64,000 nt of DNA from Azolla caroliniana (Eukaryota; Polypodiophyta). A program made the translations under genes and the position numbers. Within the stretch, counting starts at the first letter, position 1. The number at the start of each line of letters is the position of its first letter. The notes beneath the pieces are model-generated. The model was given only the letters and a program-made list of their open reading frames with translations, was not told where the DNA came from and searched no databases. Below are positions 20,477 to 31,086 of the stretch, in pieces. Location: the NCBI GenBank assembly GCA_043228905.1, contig JBHGNT010000008.1, positions 16,182,001 to 16,246,000 of the forward strand. Direction: 5' to 3'.

Positions 20477-22072
20477 TTTCGCTTACTTTAGGCCATGAAA
20501 AGGGGTCAATTGGGCACCCCAAACGGGATGGATTGTAAACATGGATCTCAAACCTAGTTTCTCCCACCAATTGGAGGATAGATTCAGTGCATCCATGTGG
20601 AAGGCATGGTGTGACATTAGACGAGGGTTCAAGTGTGATCAACCGAGTTTTGAACCTACCTAGCTCAGTCAACGTATCCTATAGAACCCATGTATCAAGG
20701 ATGAATATAATCAACTACTGGGATCACGTAAGGGGTTGTCATGGGGATACATTGCAGAAGGTCCAAGAAAAAGTAAAGAATGTTGGCGACAGTTTATGTC
20801 ACTGCCACTACAAGATCAAGCCAGCACACTCCATGGAATCAGGGGCAAATGGACTATGAGATCGGAAATCATTAACTCTCTACTAATTAGGGAAACTGTT
20901 ACTCAAAGGATGACAATGGAGAAATGGATAGGCCACGAGGAGGAGGGATCTCTGATCCTGAGAGGTAGGGGAACACCAGACAAGATCAAAGGCTCTGAAT
21001 TGCGAGACACTAAGACACCAACATAGAATAATGCAATTCGAGTACTCGCGTATACTGGTCATAAATGGATTGTAGATCATGATCCGATCAAAGTACAACC
21101 CGATTGGCACATATGTACTCATGAAAACACATGGCTACGTAAGTTCAGTTGGGACCCTTTGCAATGGACATGGCCTGATCCTTACGTGAGGCAAGAAAGC
21201 AAACCCATCCCTTTCTTCCAATTCACAACTAGATTGGGTCGCCACATTCTAGCTGCTCAAACCACCCGACAGTCGGCTGCTGCGAAGGTCTAGCACACAT
21301 TTCAAGTTCCTCCCACAATTATCACCAAGTTTTGGCAGAAAATCTAGAAACAACAACACGCGAGGCGAATTACCACGTTCCAATGGATATTAATACATAA
21401 AGTCCCTACCAGTGGGAGCATGGCAACGTGGGAACCTTAGCTCTCCTAATTGTGTAGAGTGCCCAATGTAGTAGAATCAATATGACACACTCTGTGGGAC
21501 TGCCCAACATCCCATCGAATATGGCGGGGGGTTGGACACTTGTTGCAATTATGCCAGGTGCAAGGCTCAATCAAGTGGGGAAATATATGTTGGCTATCAT
21601 GGCAAGCCCAATTGGTAGATACGAGCATCAGGAGGAGGGGATGACTTTGGTGATAAAACCACAATAGGGTTTTTTCTCCACCAGCGGCAATGTCCACTCA
21701 ACTCCTCTTAATGACAAATCTCAAGTTGTGTTGGAATTGGTCAGCCCAATAACTCTTTGGATTCTATGGAAACAACAGTATAGACGTGTCTTCTCCAACC
21801 AAACTGTGCATCCAGCAAGGTTAGTGCAAGAGATATGGAGTGAAATTGTAGCCACTTAAAGAGCCAATATGATGGCCTTAAGGGCGGCTCCTATGGAGTT
21901 GAAAGACAACGAATAGCCTTCATCCAACAATGGCCGTCCTCTCCCTTTCTTGAGTCAGTGGGCATCCATATAAGATGGAACTATCGCGTCCCTATAGGGA
22001 TTTGTACATAATCGTCTCATTTGTAAAATTTTATAACTAATGGAAGGAGTATTTTTTGGGGAAAAAAAAAAG
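20477..22072 (+). mobile_element. 5'-truncated LINE with perfect target duplications
   Basis: The plus strand encodes the C-terminal third of a LINE ORF2. Pieces align with the intact ORF2 at 49634-53977: SFSHQLEDRFSASMWKAW, LSWGYIAEGPRKSKECW, then FFQFTTRLGRHIL beside FFQYSVQLGRHVL, and FQWILIHKVPTSGSMATW beside VQWLVVHKALPVGTWL. Stops and frameshifts are many. It ends with an A-rich tail at about 22061-22072 and is bounded by exact 20-bp duplications. Five-prime truncation and a poly(A) end are normal for LINE insertions. Confidence 0.9.
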
Positions 22073-22092
22073 AAAAGTATTTGTGGGGGTCT
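22073..22092. repeat. 20-bp target site duplication, right
   Basis: It is the exact second copy of 20457-20476. Confidence 0.92.
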
Positions 22093-24417
22093 ACCCTTTC
22101 TATTATTTTTTTCTAGAGTGAGATTTAAAGTCTTTCATGGGGTAAGGCTCCTATCTATCAAAGGTGTCGAAAAATAAATGTGAATTCCACCACCTTTTGT
22201 AGACGACATTGGAACTCCTAGCTATATAACAAACGAGATTCGTTTCTTTTTACTAATTATACAACACTATTAATTGATACTTCGACAAAAGGAAAAGGTT
22301 TTTATAGTGATGTCATTGGATTAAATTCACAAATACCACATACAATTGTTATGTTTGGGATTATCATGTGTACTGATAAAAAGGGCTTGAGTGAACATGA
22401 AGATATAGACGCCATCTTCTTTGAGTCTATAGTTGCAAATTGACAACAAATGCCATCTCTATCACCCACTCCTTATCGCTATTAAGGTAAATGTGACAGT
22501 AAAACACAAGAAGAAAAAATAAACATTTACAAAGAGGAGCCTCCAAGCAATATATATGTCAAAAGGTAATCAAGAAGCACACAAGTTGGTAAAATCCATA
22601 ATATTCTGACTTTTATTGAAAAACAACAACAAGACGGACATGACTCTTTCATTGATCAATGTGACGATGCAAGCAAATTTTGGGTGCAAAGAAATAGTGA
22701 ATCACGAAATAACCTAATTCAAGAATGGGAGATAGATATCTCAAGACAAGTTGTCCCCCATGTTCAAATTTTGAAATTTTATATCCCTTGGCGACAAACC
22801 ACAAGTGGATGTGTGCAAAAACTAAAACAGTAGCAAGGTATTGAACAAAAATGCAATGAAACCAAAGAGACATTAAGCTCTTAGACTATGTTGATACCAT
22901 GTAATGGAAACTAAAGACATATGTTTATTCCTATGATTCCTCATGAATCAAAGAAATGGATATTATCTATCCAAATCGACATCTCCAATGGAAAAGAGCT
23001 GCCAAAACTTGTACAAGAAAGAGATTCTGAATCTTATCATTGGAATCAACTAGAATAGTCGCAAGAATGAGTCCCCAGTAATGATTGGTGCTAACACATT
23101 GAAAAGAACCTTGTCACCAAATAAGAAAGCAGTGGTAAGACCAAGAATGATGTACAAGACTCTCATGAGAAAAAGAATATAGTCACAACGCAATGAGTTT
23201 ACCTCTTCCACAAGAAACCTACAAGATCAATATAATGCACTTTAAACGGGGAAACGATGACATTAATGGGGATTTTGATTGACGAACATATGTGAACATA
23301 TGTTCAATCCTTATATACCCACTTCAATGAGGCCCAAATACAAGCCATAACCTCAAGGAAGTCATGGATGGCCAATGCTTTGTTGCTAACATAGCCTAGG
23401 AGGCTTGCTTCATATAATAATTAGGAATTAGCAATGGCTCAACTCAAGCCTAAACCAAACCATTAAACCATTTTTTAAACAGTTCGGTTGTTCGGTTTGG
23501 TTTAGTTTAGGGTTCAGTTTCCTTAACCGATGTGAGCTCTGTTTGGGATTGCTCAAATTGATTACCAAGTTATTTAATGCTTAATTGGCTTGGTTTAACT
23601 GGTGTGGCGATTCCAAATAATGGTAACAAAAATTGGATCAAACTCATCTAAAATTGTAGACACAAGAATATGGGTTCTACCTTACTATCATAGTGGCACT
23701 ACATTCACAAAACTCTCCCAATGGTAAAGCTCAAACCATAACTTTCCAAACAAATATTGTAGCTTGTAGCATGAATCGAGAATACCAACATATTATGGTC
23801 AAATGAGAGCACCAAATAATTGCCTTGAGAAAACCTCATACATATATAACTCTTTCTTCCATCCACTTATGTTTTTCAATTAACTTGTGATAAGCAGCAT
23901 TTGTTGATATCATAGTCAATCAAGTTCTTCACATCCACCATCGAATCAAGAATTGGGTCATGCGGCAACACTAATCCGTGCAACTTATCCCAAATAATCT
24001 ACCTTTGATCACATCCACTTATCCTTTCAACACAACCTCAACCAAACCCAATCCTTAGATTAATTTCTCTCACTATCACAATGTTCACACTTAATTACAA
24101 CATTCATTACTAAAGTTCTTGAACATCAAGAGTGACTTCTAACTTTCACGTGTATTACACGTAAATATTATATTCCTAGTCTCAAATGGTGCAATCATGG
24201 AAACAATATTTAGTATATAAACATAGTAACATGATAAAAGAGCCACTAACCAAGTTGACTTCAGAATGAAATACTCCATAACATATTTCCTCATTGCCCT
24301 CTAGGTGAAAATGGGAGAGAGTTATTCAAGGGAGAAACGTTTTTAATTGTTACTTTGTGGATTTCCAAGAAAATCGTCCAATAGAATGCCATGAATGGAA
24401 CTAATACCAAACTGTGG
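22093..24417. other. AT-rich region, no gene recognised
   Basis: I see no convincing coding frame or repeat boundary. A GGTTTGGTTTAGTTTAGGG-like low-complexity patch lies near 23480-23520. GATACCATGTAA at about 22893 resembles a decayed Copia primer-binding site on the minus strand, without supporting gag. Confidence 0.5.
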
Positions 24418-24537
24418 TGTTTGCAATTATCAGCTACCTATGAGGGCAGTTTGACGAGGTTGGCAGCCACTCCAACCACGTGGTCATTGCCCGCGTATAC
24501 TTTTGGCAAAAATGGAGGAACACATTGATGCTGACGC
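24418..24537 (+). mobile_element. LINE tail interrupted by Gypsy, left part
   Basis: This segment matches about 19540-19655 of the LINE at 18960 and continues at 31947 after the Gypsy element. The LINE is 5'-truncated here, so only the last few hundred bases were inserted. Confidence 0.75.
24534..24537. repeat. Target duplication ACGC, left
   Basis: ACGC precedes the Gypsy LTR and recurs at 31943-31946. The length of 4 bp is forced by the flanking sequence; Gypsy elements more often make 5 bp. Confidence 0.75.
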
Positions 24538-24622
24538 TGTCGTAGTGTAGGTTGCACACTATGTGGAAATTATATTTTTGTCCCTCCGGATAGAGAATGG
24601 AGTGCTCGGTGAGAACCGGAAG

Positions 24623-24756
24623 AAAACGGCATACCGGCAAGGAGGAAAACGGCATACCGTCAAGGAGGAAAACGGCATACCGGCAAGGAAGAAAACGGCA
24701 TACCGGCAAGGAGGAAAACGGCATACCGACAAGGAAGAAAACGGCATACCGGCAAA
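24623..24756. repeat. 23-bp minisatellite in Gypsy LTR
   Basis: Five and a half units with the core AAAACGGCATACCGGCAAGG stand head to tail, each 23 bp, with one or two substitutions between units. The second LTR has the same array at 31159-31292. Confidence 0.92.
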
Positions 24757-25002
24757 TGTAAAAAGAAAGAGACATAAATGTAAAAAGAAAGGAAATACTC
24801 ACTACTGCGCAGGGCGTGATTCGAACTCTGCACCTCCACGTTGACAAACCCCAACCTTACCATTACATTAACTTATCTTAAGTGTTTTAAATATAGATTT
24901 AATACGTATAAGACTTTTATTTATGCATACCTTTATTAAAAGGTAAATCGTGTATTTCTTTTAATATATGAAAAAGAAAAACGCGAGACACTAAAAATAA
25001 CT

Positions 25003-25075
25003 CATGCACATCTAGCGTGCATGAGCCCTATACTTAGGAAATAAAAAAGCAACACATGCACATTTAGTGTGCATG
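25003..25075. promoter_or_regulatory. Two 21-bp palindromes with CATGCAC/GTGCATG arms
   Basis: At 25003-25023 and 25055-25075 the sequence has CATGCAC, seven spacer bases, then GTGCATG. Both have perfect 7-bp arms. They contain CATGCA, the core of the plant RY element recognised by B3-domain factors. They lie 46-118 bp upstream of the TATA box, where enhancer sites of an LTR would be expected. The 3' LTR has them at 31539-31559 and 31591-31611. Binding by B3 factors is an inference. Confidence 0.6.
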
Positions 25076-25121
25076 AACATATGAGAAAAAGCATGTAGCT
25101 ACGCTTAGTCTCTCCCATCAC

Positions 25122-25128
25122 TATATAA
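25122..25128 (+). promoter_or_regulatory. TATA box of Gypsy LTR
   Basis: TATATAA lies within CACTATATAAGGATGG, about 280 bp before the LTR end. It is a good match to a plant TATA box and would place the transcript start near 25155. Confidence 0.75.
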
Positions 25129-25408
25129 GGATGGGGAGCACATTGTAGTGGTTGTTGATTTTTTTGGATTAAGAATTAATCAATACAAAAATTATTCGTG
25201 GGATTCACGATTTATACATCTACTTCTCTCTTAACACCCTAAGTACCAATTAATATAGTATACTCGTGTGATTCACGAGTTTCTTATCTTTCTCTTTGCT
25301 ATTTACTCATAATTAATCTCTATCTCACGAACTTCTTTCTCCTAGTCCAAGACCTCTGTGGTTCCCACCCGACTCACGCAACGATCCGGAGCCGAAAGGC
25401 ACGACACA

Positions 25409-25425
25409 GTTGGTGAACCCGACGT
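25409..25425 (+). promoter_or_regulatory. Likely primer-binding site of Gypsy
   Basis: TTGGTGAACCCGACGTG follows the 5' LTR after a few bases. A near-identical sequence follows the LTR of the Gypsy fragment at 17478. I do not assign the tRNA. Confidence 0.6.
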
Positions 25426-25444
25426 GAAAACGGGTGGCAAGGAG

Positions 25445-27484
25445 ATGGAGGCTCAACAAGCTAACAATATGATGGCGATGTTCGAACGGATGCTTCAAGA
25501 ACAACGCACGATGTCGGAGATTTCGGCATCAGTAGAGCGGCTCGTGCAACGGAACGGGCAATTTAATGGTAAGGATGTGTCGCGATATTTGCAGGACTAC
25601 AAGGCGGAGATGCTCCGGTGCCGGGCTTCGGAAGGACTGCAAGTGACATCCTTTAACCGGGTGGCGACCGACGGGCTTCAATGGAGTATCCACGGGTTGC
25701 AACAACAAAATCCGACGTGGGAAGCATTCGAAGAGGCGTTAAAGACCACGTTTGCCATCGAGGACTCCTCCAAGGCAACGCGGAGGGGATTCGAGGATTG
25801 GGTGGAAACGTCAGGTAAGGGGCTGAAGGTCCTCGAAGTGTTTTCGACATTCGAAAGTCGGTTCGGGAGGTTGTCCGCGAAAGATCAAACTATTCTTGCA
25901 CCGGACAAAGTCATCATGTTTTTGCGAGCTGTGGACGTCCGGGACCGGAAAGATCTCGGAGTGCTTCTTGAGGACACGACCACCGAAAGTGGCCTCACCG
26001 AAACATGGGAAAGCGTGCGGGATATCGTCGCGCGGTACACGAAGAGGGGGCAATGGCTTGCCAACGAAGAAAAGAGGGTTTCGGAACCGATTCCGAAACC
26101 GAGAACGGGACTGGAAGACCATCAACCGAGGGCTCGGGAGATTACGGCCGAGAAGGGAGTCGACGCGTCTACGGTGGAGCAGCTGCTGAAGGAGATGGAG
26201 AATCTAAAGATCGCGATGGTGAAGAAGTCGGATGACCGCCCCACAAGCTCCAAATATACGGATCGACGGTGCATATGGTGCGATAGCGCCGAACACGATC
26301 GGAGGGATTGCGACGACCATAAGGAGGCGCTACGACGGGATCTCATCTACTACGAGGGAAACCGGATTCATTCGATGGATTCTCGGAAGCCACTCCGACC
26401 GAACTTCCGGAAAGGCGGCATGAAGAAGGTGCTCGAGGAGGAGTTAGCGGCAAGAAGCAACTATGCGACAACCGCGGGAATATGTGTCGGGGAGTCAACG
26501 GGAGCGAAGGCGTCTTTCTGGCCGGAGGTGCTAAGAAACACCGAGAAAACCGACTCCAACGATATCCGAAACACCGCGGAAGGCGTCCGGGAAGCTACGG
26601 GATGGGAGTGCCCTGTCGACAAGAATAGCATATACGCCCTTTGTCAATTACATGAGGTGTATGTGGACGAGAAACGACGGCGCACGGAGGATGCGGCCGG
26701 ACCATCGAAGATACCGGAAAGCTGGAACTCCGGAGGAAAGGTAAAAGAGAAGGCGACTCCGGCATTCAAGCTCGCCTCGGACATAGAACAACAAACCGAC
26801 TTGAAAAGAGTGTTCGAGGAAAGAATCTTGGATAGCCGGGTAGATTTTTCGCTGCGGGAACTACTCGGAATAGCGAAGAAGGAGTTTCACGATCTTCTTG
26901 TGGATCTCGTAAAAAGGAAGAGACAAAGTACGGAGGAAAATGCTCCAAGGGTGAATGCAAATACCGTTTCAATGAACGACACCGAAGTGGAAGGCGAAAT
27001 TCCGAACTCCCACTATACAAGGCCACACTGGGCACGTGCGACTACGGAGACTCCGGTCCGAATCGGCAACATCAAAGAACCCGTGCTAGCATTGATTGAT
27101 CACGGATCGGAGATCAACTTGATGTCCAAGGAGTTCTACCGAAAGGGGAAGTGGCCTATAAACACCAACCATGGATGGAAGATTCGGGCAGCCACGAAAA
27201 CGACAGAAGACTTATTTGCGGCTTGTCCGGATGTGACGGTAAAGATCGGGGATGTCGAAATTGACCAAAATTTCTTTGTGCAGGATGAGGTTTCACATTC
27301 TGTCATCCTCGGCCAACCCTTTATCACGGCTTCACGGATGGAGACGAAGGTGCTCGATAGTGGTGCGGCTTTTGCGCGAATTCGGAGCCAAAACGGAGGG
27401 AAATCCGTCCAATTCCTAACGGTGCCGGCAAATCACGAAAGGAACAAGAGGGAACTCTTGTCCCAAGTGAGAATGGATTTTTAA
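25445..27484 (+). CDS. Gypsy gag with C-terminal protease, intact
   Basis: The frame is open from inside the LTR; the first ATG after the primer-binding site that fits is 25445 (MEAQQANNMMAMFERML), giving 679 residues. The capsid-like part includes RNGQFNGKDVSRYLQDYK near residues 39-56. A zinc knuckle CIWCDSAEHDRRDC follows in the middle. The retropepsin motif is ALIDHGSEINLMS with the catalytic aspartate at residue 552, so the active site reads D-H-G-S rather than D-T-G or D-S-G. The usual downstream ILGQPFI motif is present. The frame ends in a run of five T followed by TAA, and pol lies in the -1 frame. Confidence 0.93.
   Translation: MEAQQANNMMAMFERMLQEQRTMSEISASVERLVQRNGQFNGKDVSRYLQDYKAEMLRCRASEGLQVTSFNRVATDGLQWSIHGLQQQNPTWEAFEEALKTTFAIEDSSKATRRGFEDWVETSGKGLKVLEVFSTFESRFGRLSAKDQTILAPDKVIMFLRAVDVRDRKDLGVLLEDTTTESGLTETWESVRDIVARYTKRGQWLANEEKRVSEPIPKPRTGLEDHQPRAREITAEKGVDASTVEQLLKEMENLKIAMVKKSDDRPTSSKYTDRRCIWCDSAEHDRRDCDDHKEALRRDLIYYEGNRIHSMDSRKPLRPNFRKGGMKKVLEEELAARSNYATTAGICVGESTGAKASFWPEVLRNTEKTDSNDIRNTAEGVREATGWECPVDKNSIYALCQLHEVYVDEKRRRTEDAAGPSKIPESWNSGGKVKEKATPAFKLASDIEQQTDLKRVFEERILDSRVDFSLRELLGIAKKEFHDLLVDLVKRKRQSTEENAPRVNANTVSMNDTEVEGEIPNSHYTRPHWARATTETPVRIGNIKEPVLALIDHGSEINLMSKEFYRKGKWPINTNHGWKIRAATKTTEDLFAACPDVTVKIGDVEIDQNFFVQDEVSHSVILGQPFITASRMETKVLDSGAAFARIRSQNGGKSVQFLTVPANHERNKRELLSQVRMDF
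27361..27484 (+). promoter_or_regulatory. gag/pol overlap, likely -1 frameshift region
   Basis: The pol frame has no stop from 27361 onward, so it overlaps the end of gag by 124 bases in the -1 frame. The gag frame ends GAT TTT TAA; slipping back one base on the T run gives TTT TTA AAG and continues into pol. A canonical X-XXY-YYZ heptamer in the gag frame is not obvious. This is an inference from frame geometry. Confidence 0.55.
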
Positions 27485-30400
27485 AGCGGACTGTTGCGGA
27501 GTGGGGAAGTGATAGTCCGAGAAGCCCTGATACCCCACACAGGAAGAAACCTCTCGGAGCAAAACAAGTACGAATCGGCCCGGATGGGGCATCTACGTAC
27601 ACGGCCGTAACCGGAGGAATGAAGAAACAATACCGACAAGTGGAGGATAAGTTACGGTCGGCATCAATAATAAAAGAGGACGAAGAAATCGTGGGAGTGA
27701 TCGAGGAAGTGTTCTATGGGAATACACTACAACGGCTTGAAGAGCTTGCGGAAGATAAAAGCCAAGGGAACCGGGTAGTCCCGGTGGAATCGGTCGAGAT
27801 GTACGAGATCGTTGCGAAAATGGGGCCGGATGCGCTCCGCAAAGAAGAAGCAATGGTAAGTACGAAATACAAGACCGTGGAGAAGAAGGTGAAACCGGCC
27901 GCGGGACCACTACCCGCCGATAGCGAACAAAAGAAGAAAGAAGTCTCGGGAGATCCGACACTTCGGAAGTCCGTGGATATCGGACATGCCTTCACAGACG
28001 AGACCCGGAAGAAACTTCGGATCGGTGGAGGTGGGTTCCTCTTACAAGAAGAAGAAAAACGGTTTCGAGAGATGTTGGAGCAACATGGCAAAGCATTCGC
28101 GTTCACATCGAGGGAGATCGGATGCATTAATCCAAAGATAGTGGAGCCGATGGTGATTTTCACGATTGATCATGTACCGTGGAACTTGAAGCCGATTCCG
28201 GTGCCACGGGCGCATATTCCGAAAGTCATCGACTTGCTCAAGGAGAAGGTGGCGATGGGGATTCTAGAGCCATCAAGTGCTCCGTACTCAAATCGATGGT
28301 TTACGGTTCCGAAGAAGAATGGGTCACTCCGATTCATCCAAGACTTGCAACCGGTGAACAAGGTCACGATCCGGAACTCGGGAGTCGGTCCGATAGTGGA
28401 CGAATTCGCGGAAGCTTTTGCCGGACGTGCGATATACTCCATCGGGGACCTATACTCGGGGTATGATCAATTCCAACTAGCCGTGGAGAGCCGAGACATC
28501 ACTACCATGCGGACACCGATAGGACTAGTTCGAATGTGCACACTACCACAAGGAGCGACAAACTCGGTTGCACATATGATGAACGCGATGAACAAGGTGC
28601 TTCGAGATTGCATCCCGGAGATAACGATGCCGTTTCTAGATGACATTCCGATGAAAGGATGCGCGGTGGAAGCAAAAGATGAGACTATGGATGATCGGGG
28701 ATGCCGAAAGTTCGTGGTCGACCATATTCATGATTGCGAGAAAGTGTTACGAAAACTAGAAGATGTGCACCTAACACTTTCCGGGGAGAAATCGGCATTC
28801 GGGCAAGAAGAAATATTGGTGGTCGGACATCTATGTGGACCCTACGGCCGAAGACCGTCACCAACAAAGATCGATGCGATTCAAGCTATGAAGGAAGTAT
28901 GTGAGTCAACATCGGAAGTCCGAAGGTTTCTGGGTGCGTGTGCATTCTATCACATATGGATTCCGCACTATGCACATATAGCGGACCCGCTCTATCACTT
29001 GTTGCGGAAAGGTAAGAAATTCGAGTGGAAACCGGAACACACTAAAGCCATGAGGAAGCTCAAGAAGACACTATGGAGGGCGGAATCACTTAGGAAGCCA
29101 AGCTACGAGCGGCCAATCATAGTAACGGTTGATACAAGTCCAACCGGTATCGGGTGGGTCATCAATCAAGCCGAATCGGATGGTTCGCGGTATCCGATCC
29201 GATTTGGAGCAAAGGTCCTCAACGAAAGGCAACGCGGATATGCACAAGTCAAAAGAGAATTGTGGGGAGTCGTGTCGGCGATAAAATCGGATCGGGATTA
29301 TTTGATCGGAGCTGAAGTGGTGATCGAGACGGATTGTCTTCCGATACTCGGGATGATGCGGTGTTGTACGATACCGGATGTGGCTATGCTAAGGTGGATT
29401 GCATATGTCAAGTCACTTAATCCGGAGGTTCGACACATCTCGGGGAAGGACAACGCGGTAGCAGACATGTTATCGAGGGCGCGGTTTGAAGACGACATAA
29501 CCGAATCAGATAATGAAGAAGTTTCCGAAGACTACTTCACGTCAGAACACATATGCCGAGTGAACGTGATCCGAGAATTCCGGGAAGAAGAATACGAGGG
29601 GGAAACCTTGATGATCGGGAAGATGCTACAAGAGGTCGAGGATTCAACCAATGATAAAGAAAGGAGAGCCGAGATCCGAAGGAAGAAGAGGCAAGTCCAA
29701 AAGTTCTTCTTGGAAAACGGTTTAATATGGAGGACGCCGAAAAGACCGGATGGGATACCACTTCGAGTAGTCGGGACGAAAGAGCAACGAAACCGGATAA
29801 TGTCCGAGTTCCACGAATCCGATTGGGCTGGACATCGAGGAACATGGGCAACTTTTGTGAAAATCAAGCAAAGATATTGGTGGAAGAACATGTATAAAGA
29901 TGTCGCGGAGTTCACAGAAAGCTGCGAGAAATGTCAAGTCTACTCCGGGGTCCGACACCGAGATGAGCTGCATCCGACATTCTCACCGACAATCAACTTC
30001 AAGTGGATGGTCGACATTGTAGCTATGCCGACCGGGATTGGACAAAAGAAATACTTGGTGTTAGCTCGAGAAGATCTCACAAACCAAGTTGAAGGTCGAG
30101 CGCTTCGGAGGAAAACGTGTGCCGCGGTGTGCCAATTTCTTTTGGAAGAAGTGTTTTGTAGGTACGGCTGCGTAGGACAAGTGATTGCGGACCGGGGAGA
30201 ACTCGACTCGGACAAAGCTAGGGGATTCTTCGCCAAACATGGAGTTCGGTTAACGTTGACAACGGCCTACAATCCGGAGGCCAACGGGAAGATCGAACGA
30301 GGACATAGTCCGATCGTGAAAGCACTTGCGAAGGCATGCGACGGAAGGGTGAAGGATTGGCCACAAATGCTTCCGTATGCACTATGGGCGGATCGGACGA

Positions 30401-31086
30401 CGCATAGCTCCGTGACCGGTTACATGCCGGCAGAACTCATGACCGGACAAGCACCGGTAATGCCAACGGAAACCGCAATCGCGACATGGACAATACTACC
30501 GTGGAAGGAAGAGATGAGCCGGGAAGAACTACTAGCGGTCCGGATACGACAACTGGAGGGAAGACCGAAAGATGTAGCGGAAGCGTCACGCCGACAACAA
30601 GAAGCACGGTTCCGGAACAAAAGCCGGTTCGACACAAAGCACCGACTACGACCGAGGAGGATTGAAGAAGGAGATTGGGTGATCGTATATGATAGTAGCT
30701 TGGACCATCAGCATACAACGATGCGGAAATTCGCGAAAAGGTGGTTCGGGCCGTACGAGGTTCGGAAGGTCTTCGACAACGGGACGTACCGACTGTCCGA
30801 GTTGGATGGAACAATACTACGAGTGCCTATAGCCGGGAAGCGGGTGAAGATTTTCAAGAAGCGGACCGACGACAAACCTTATGTGATCCAAGTCGAGGCC
30901 GACAACGAGGAGCAATCGGACGAAGACCACAATGATGCGGGAAGCGAAGAAAGTGGATTACAACTCATAGTCGACATAAGGGGAGAATCGGAGGAAGCTT
31001 CGGATGAAGACGGATACGAAGAATCAAGAACTTCGGCACATACCGGAGGATGTGCGGGTTTGGAGGGGGCGAGTGTCGTAGTGTAG
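27361..31086 (+). CDS. Gypsy pol: RT, RNase H, integrase, intact
   Basis: The frame opens at 27361. The first ATG is 27619, but the upstream codons read like protein, so translation by frameshift from gag is likelier. RT shows KPIPVPRAHIPK, FTVPKKNGSLRFIQDLQPVN, GDLYSGYDQFQL and the catalytic FLDD at residues 339-342 counted from 27619. RNase H has VTVDTSPTGIGW, TDCLPILGM and DNAVADMLSRA. The integrase has an HHCC zinc region (HESDWAGHRG...CEKCQ) and the core acidic residues in VDIVAMPTG, IADRGELDS and ANGKIERGHS. The C-terminus is acidic (DEEQ-rich) and the stop lies 13 bases inside the 3' LTR, so the purine tract is translated. No break is present. Confidence 0.95.
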   Translation, partial: WCGFCANSEPKRREIRPIPNGAGKSRKEQEGTLVPSENGFLKRTVAEWGSDSPRSPDTPHRKKPLGAKQVRIGPDGASTYTAVTGGMKKQYRQVEDKLRSASIIKEDEEIVGVIEEVFYGNTLQRLEELAEDKSQGNRVVPVESVEMYEIVAKMGPDALRKEEAMVSTKYKTVEKKVKPAAGPLPADSEQKKKEVSGDPTLRKSVDIGHAFTDETRKKLRIGGGGFLLQEEEKRFREMLEQHGKAFAFTSREIGCINPKIVEPMVIFTIDHVPWNLKPIPVPRAHIPKVIDLLKEKVAMGILEPSSAPYSNRWFTVPKKNGSLRFIQDLQPVNKVTIRNSGVGPIVDEFAEAFAGRAIYSIGDLYSGYDQFQLAVESRDITTMRTPIGLVRMCTLPQGATNSVAHMMNAMNKVLRDCIPEITMPFLDDIPMKGCAVEAKDETMDDRGCRKFVVDHIHDCEKVLRKLEDVHLTLSGEKSAFGQEEILVVGHLCGPYGRRPSPTKIDAIQAMKEVCESTSEVRRFLGACAFYHIWIPHYAHIADPLYHLLRKGKKFEWKPEHTKAMRKLKKTLWRAESLRKPSYERPIIVTVDTSPTGIGWVINQAESDGSRYPIRFGAKVLNERQRGYAQVKRELWGVVSAIKSDRDYLIGAEVVIETDCLPILGMMRCCTIPDVAMLRWIAYVKSLNPEVRHISGKDNAVADMLSRARFEDDITESDNEEVSEDYFTSEHICRVNVIREFREEEYEGETLMIGKMLQEVEDSTNDKERRAEIRRKKRQVQKFFLENGLIWRTPKRPDGIPLRVVGTKEQRNRIMSEFHESDWAGHRGTWATFVKIKQRYWWKNMYKDVAEFTESCEKCQVYSGVRHRDELHPTFSPTINFKWMVDIVAMPTGIGQKKYLVLAREDLTNQVEGRALRRKTCAAVCQFLLEEVFCRYGCVGQVIADRGELDSDKARGFFAKHGVRLTLTTAYNPEANGKIERGHSPIVKALAKACDGRVKDWPQMLPYALWADRTTHSSVTGYMPAELMTGQAPVMPTETAIATWTILPWKEEMSREELLAVRIRQLEGRPKDVAEASRRQQEARFRNKSRFDTKHRLRPRRIEEGDWVIVYDSSLDHQHTTMRKFAKRWFGPYEVRKVFDNGTYRLSELDGTILRVPIAGKRVKIFKKRTDDKPYVIQVEADNEEQSDEDHNDAGSEESGLQLIVDIRGESEEASDEDGYEESRTSAHTGGCAGLEGASVVV

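Larger units (their letters stand above)
24538..25406 (+). repeat. 5' LTR of intact Gypsy
   Basis: It begins TGTCGTAGTGTAGG and ends AAGGCACGACA. It carries a 23-bp minisatellite, two identical-arm palindromes and a TATA box, in that order. Confidence 0.95.

Noticed and set aside
22880-22910. GATACCATGTAATGG resembling a Copia primer-binding site
   Set aside because: No gag, LTR or second copy accompanies it, so it is not called as an element.
24623-24756. CRISPR-like direct repeats
   Set aside because: Units are contiguous without spacers and lie inside a plant LTR; this is a minisatellite.
24563-24844. 93-residue open frame over the LTR minisatellite
   Set aside because: The frame is a by-product of the 23-bp repeat (units not a multiple of three cycle frames without stops) and is non-coding LTR sequence.
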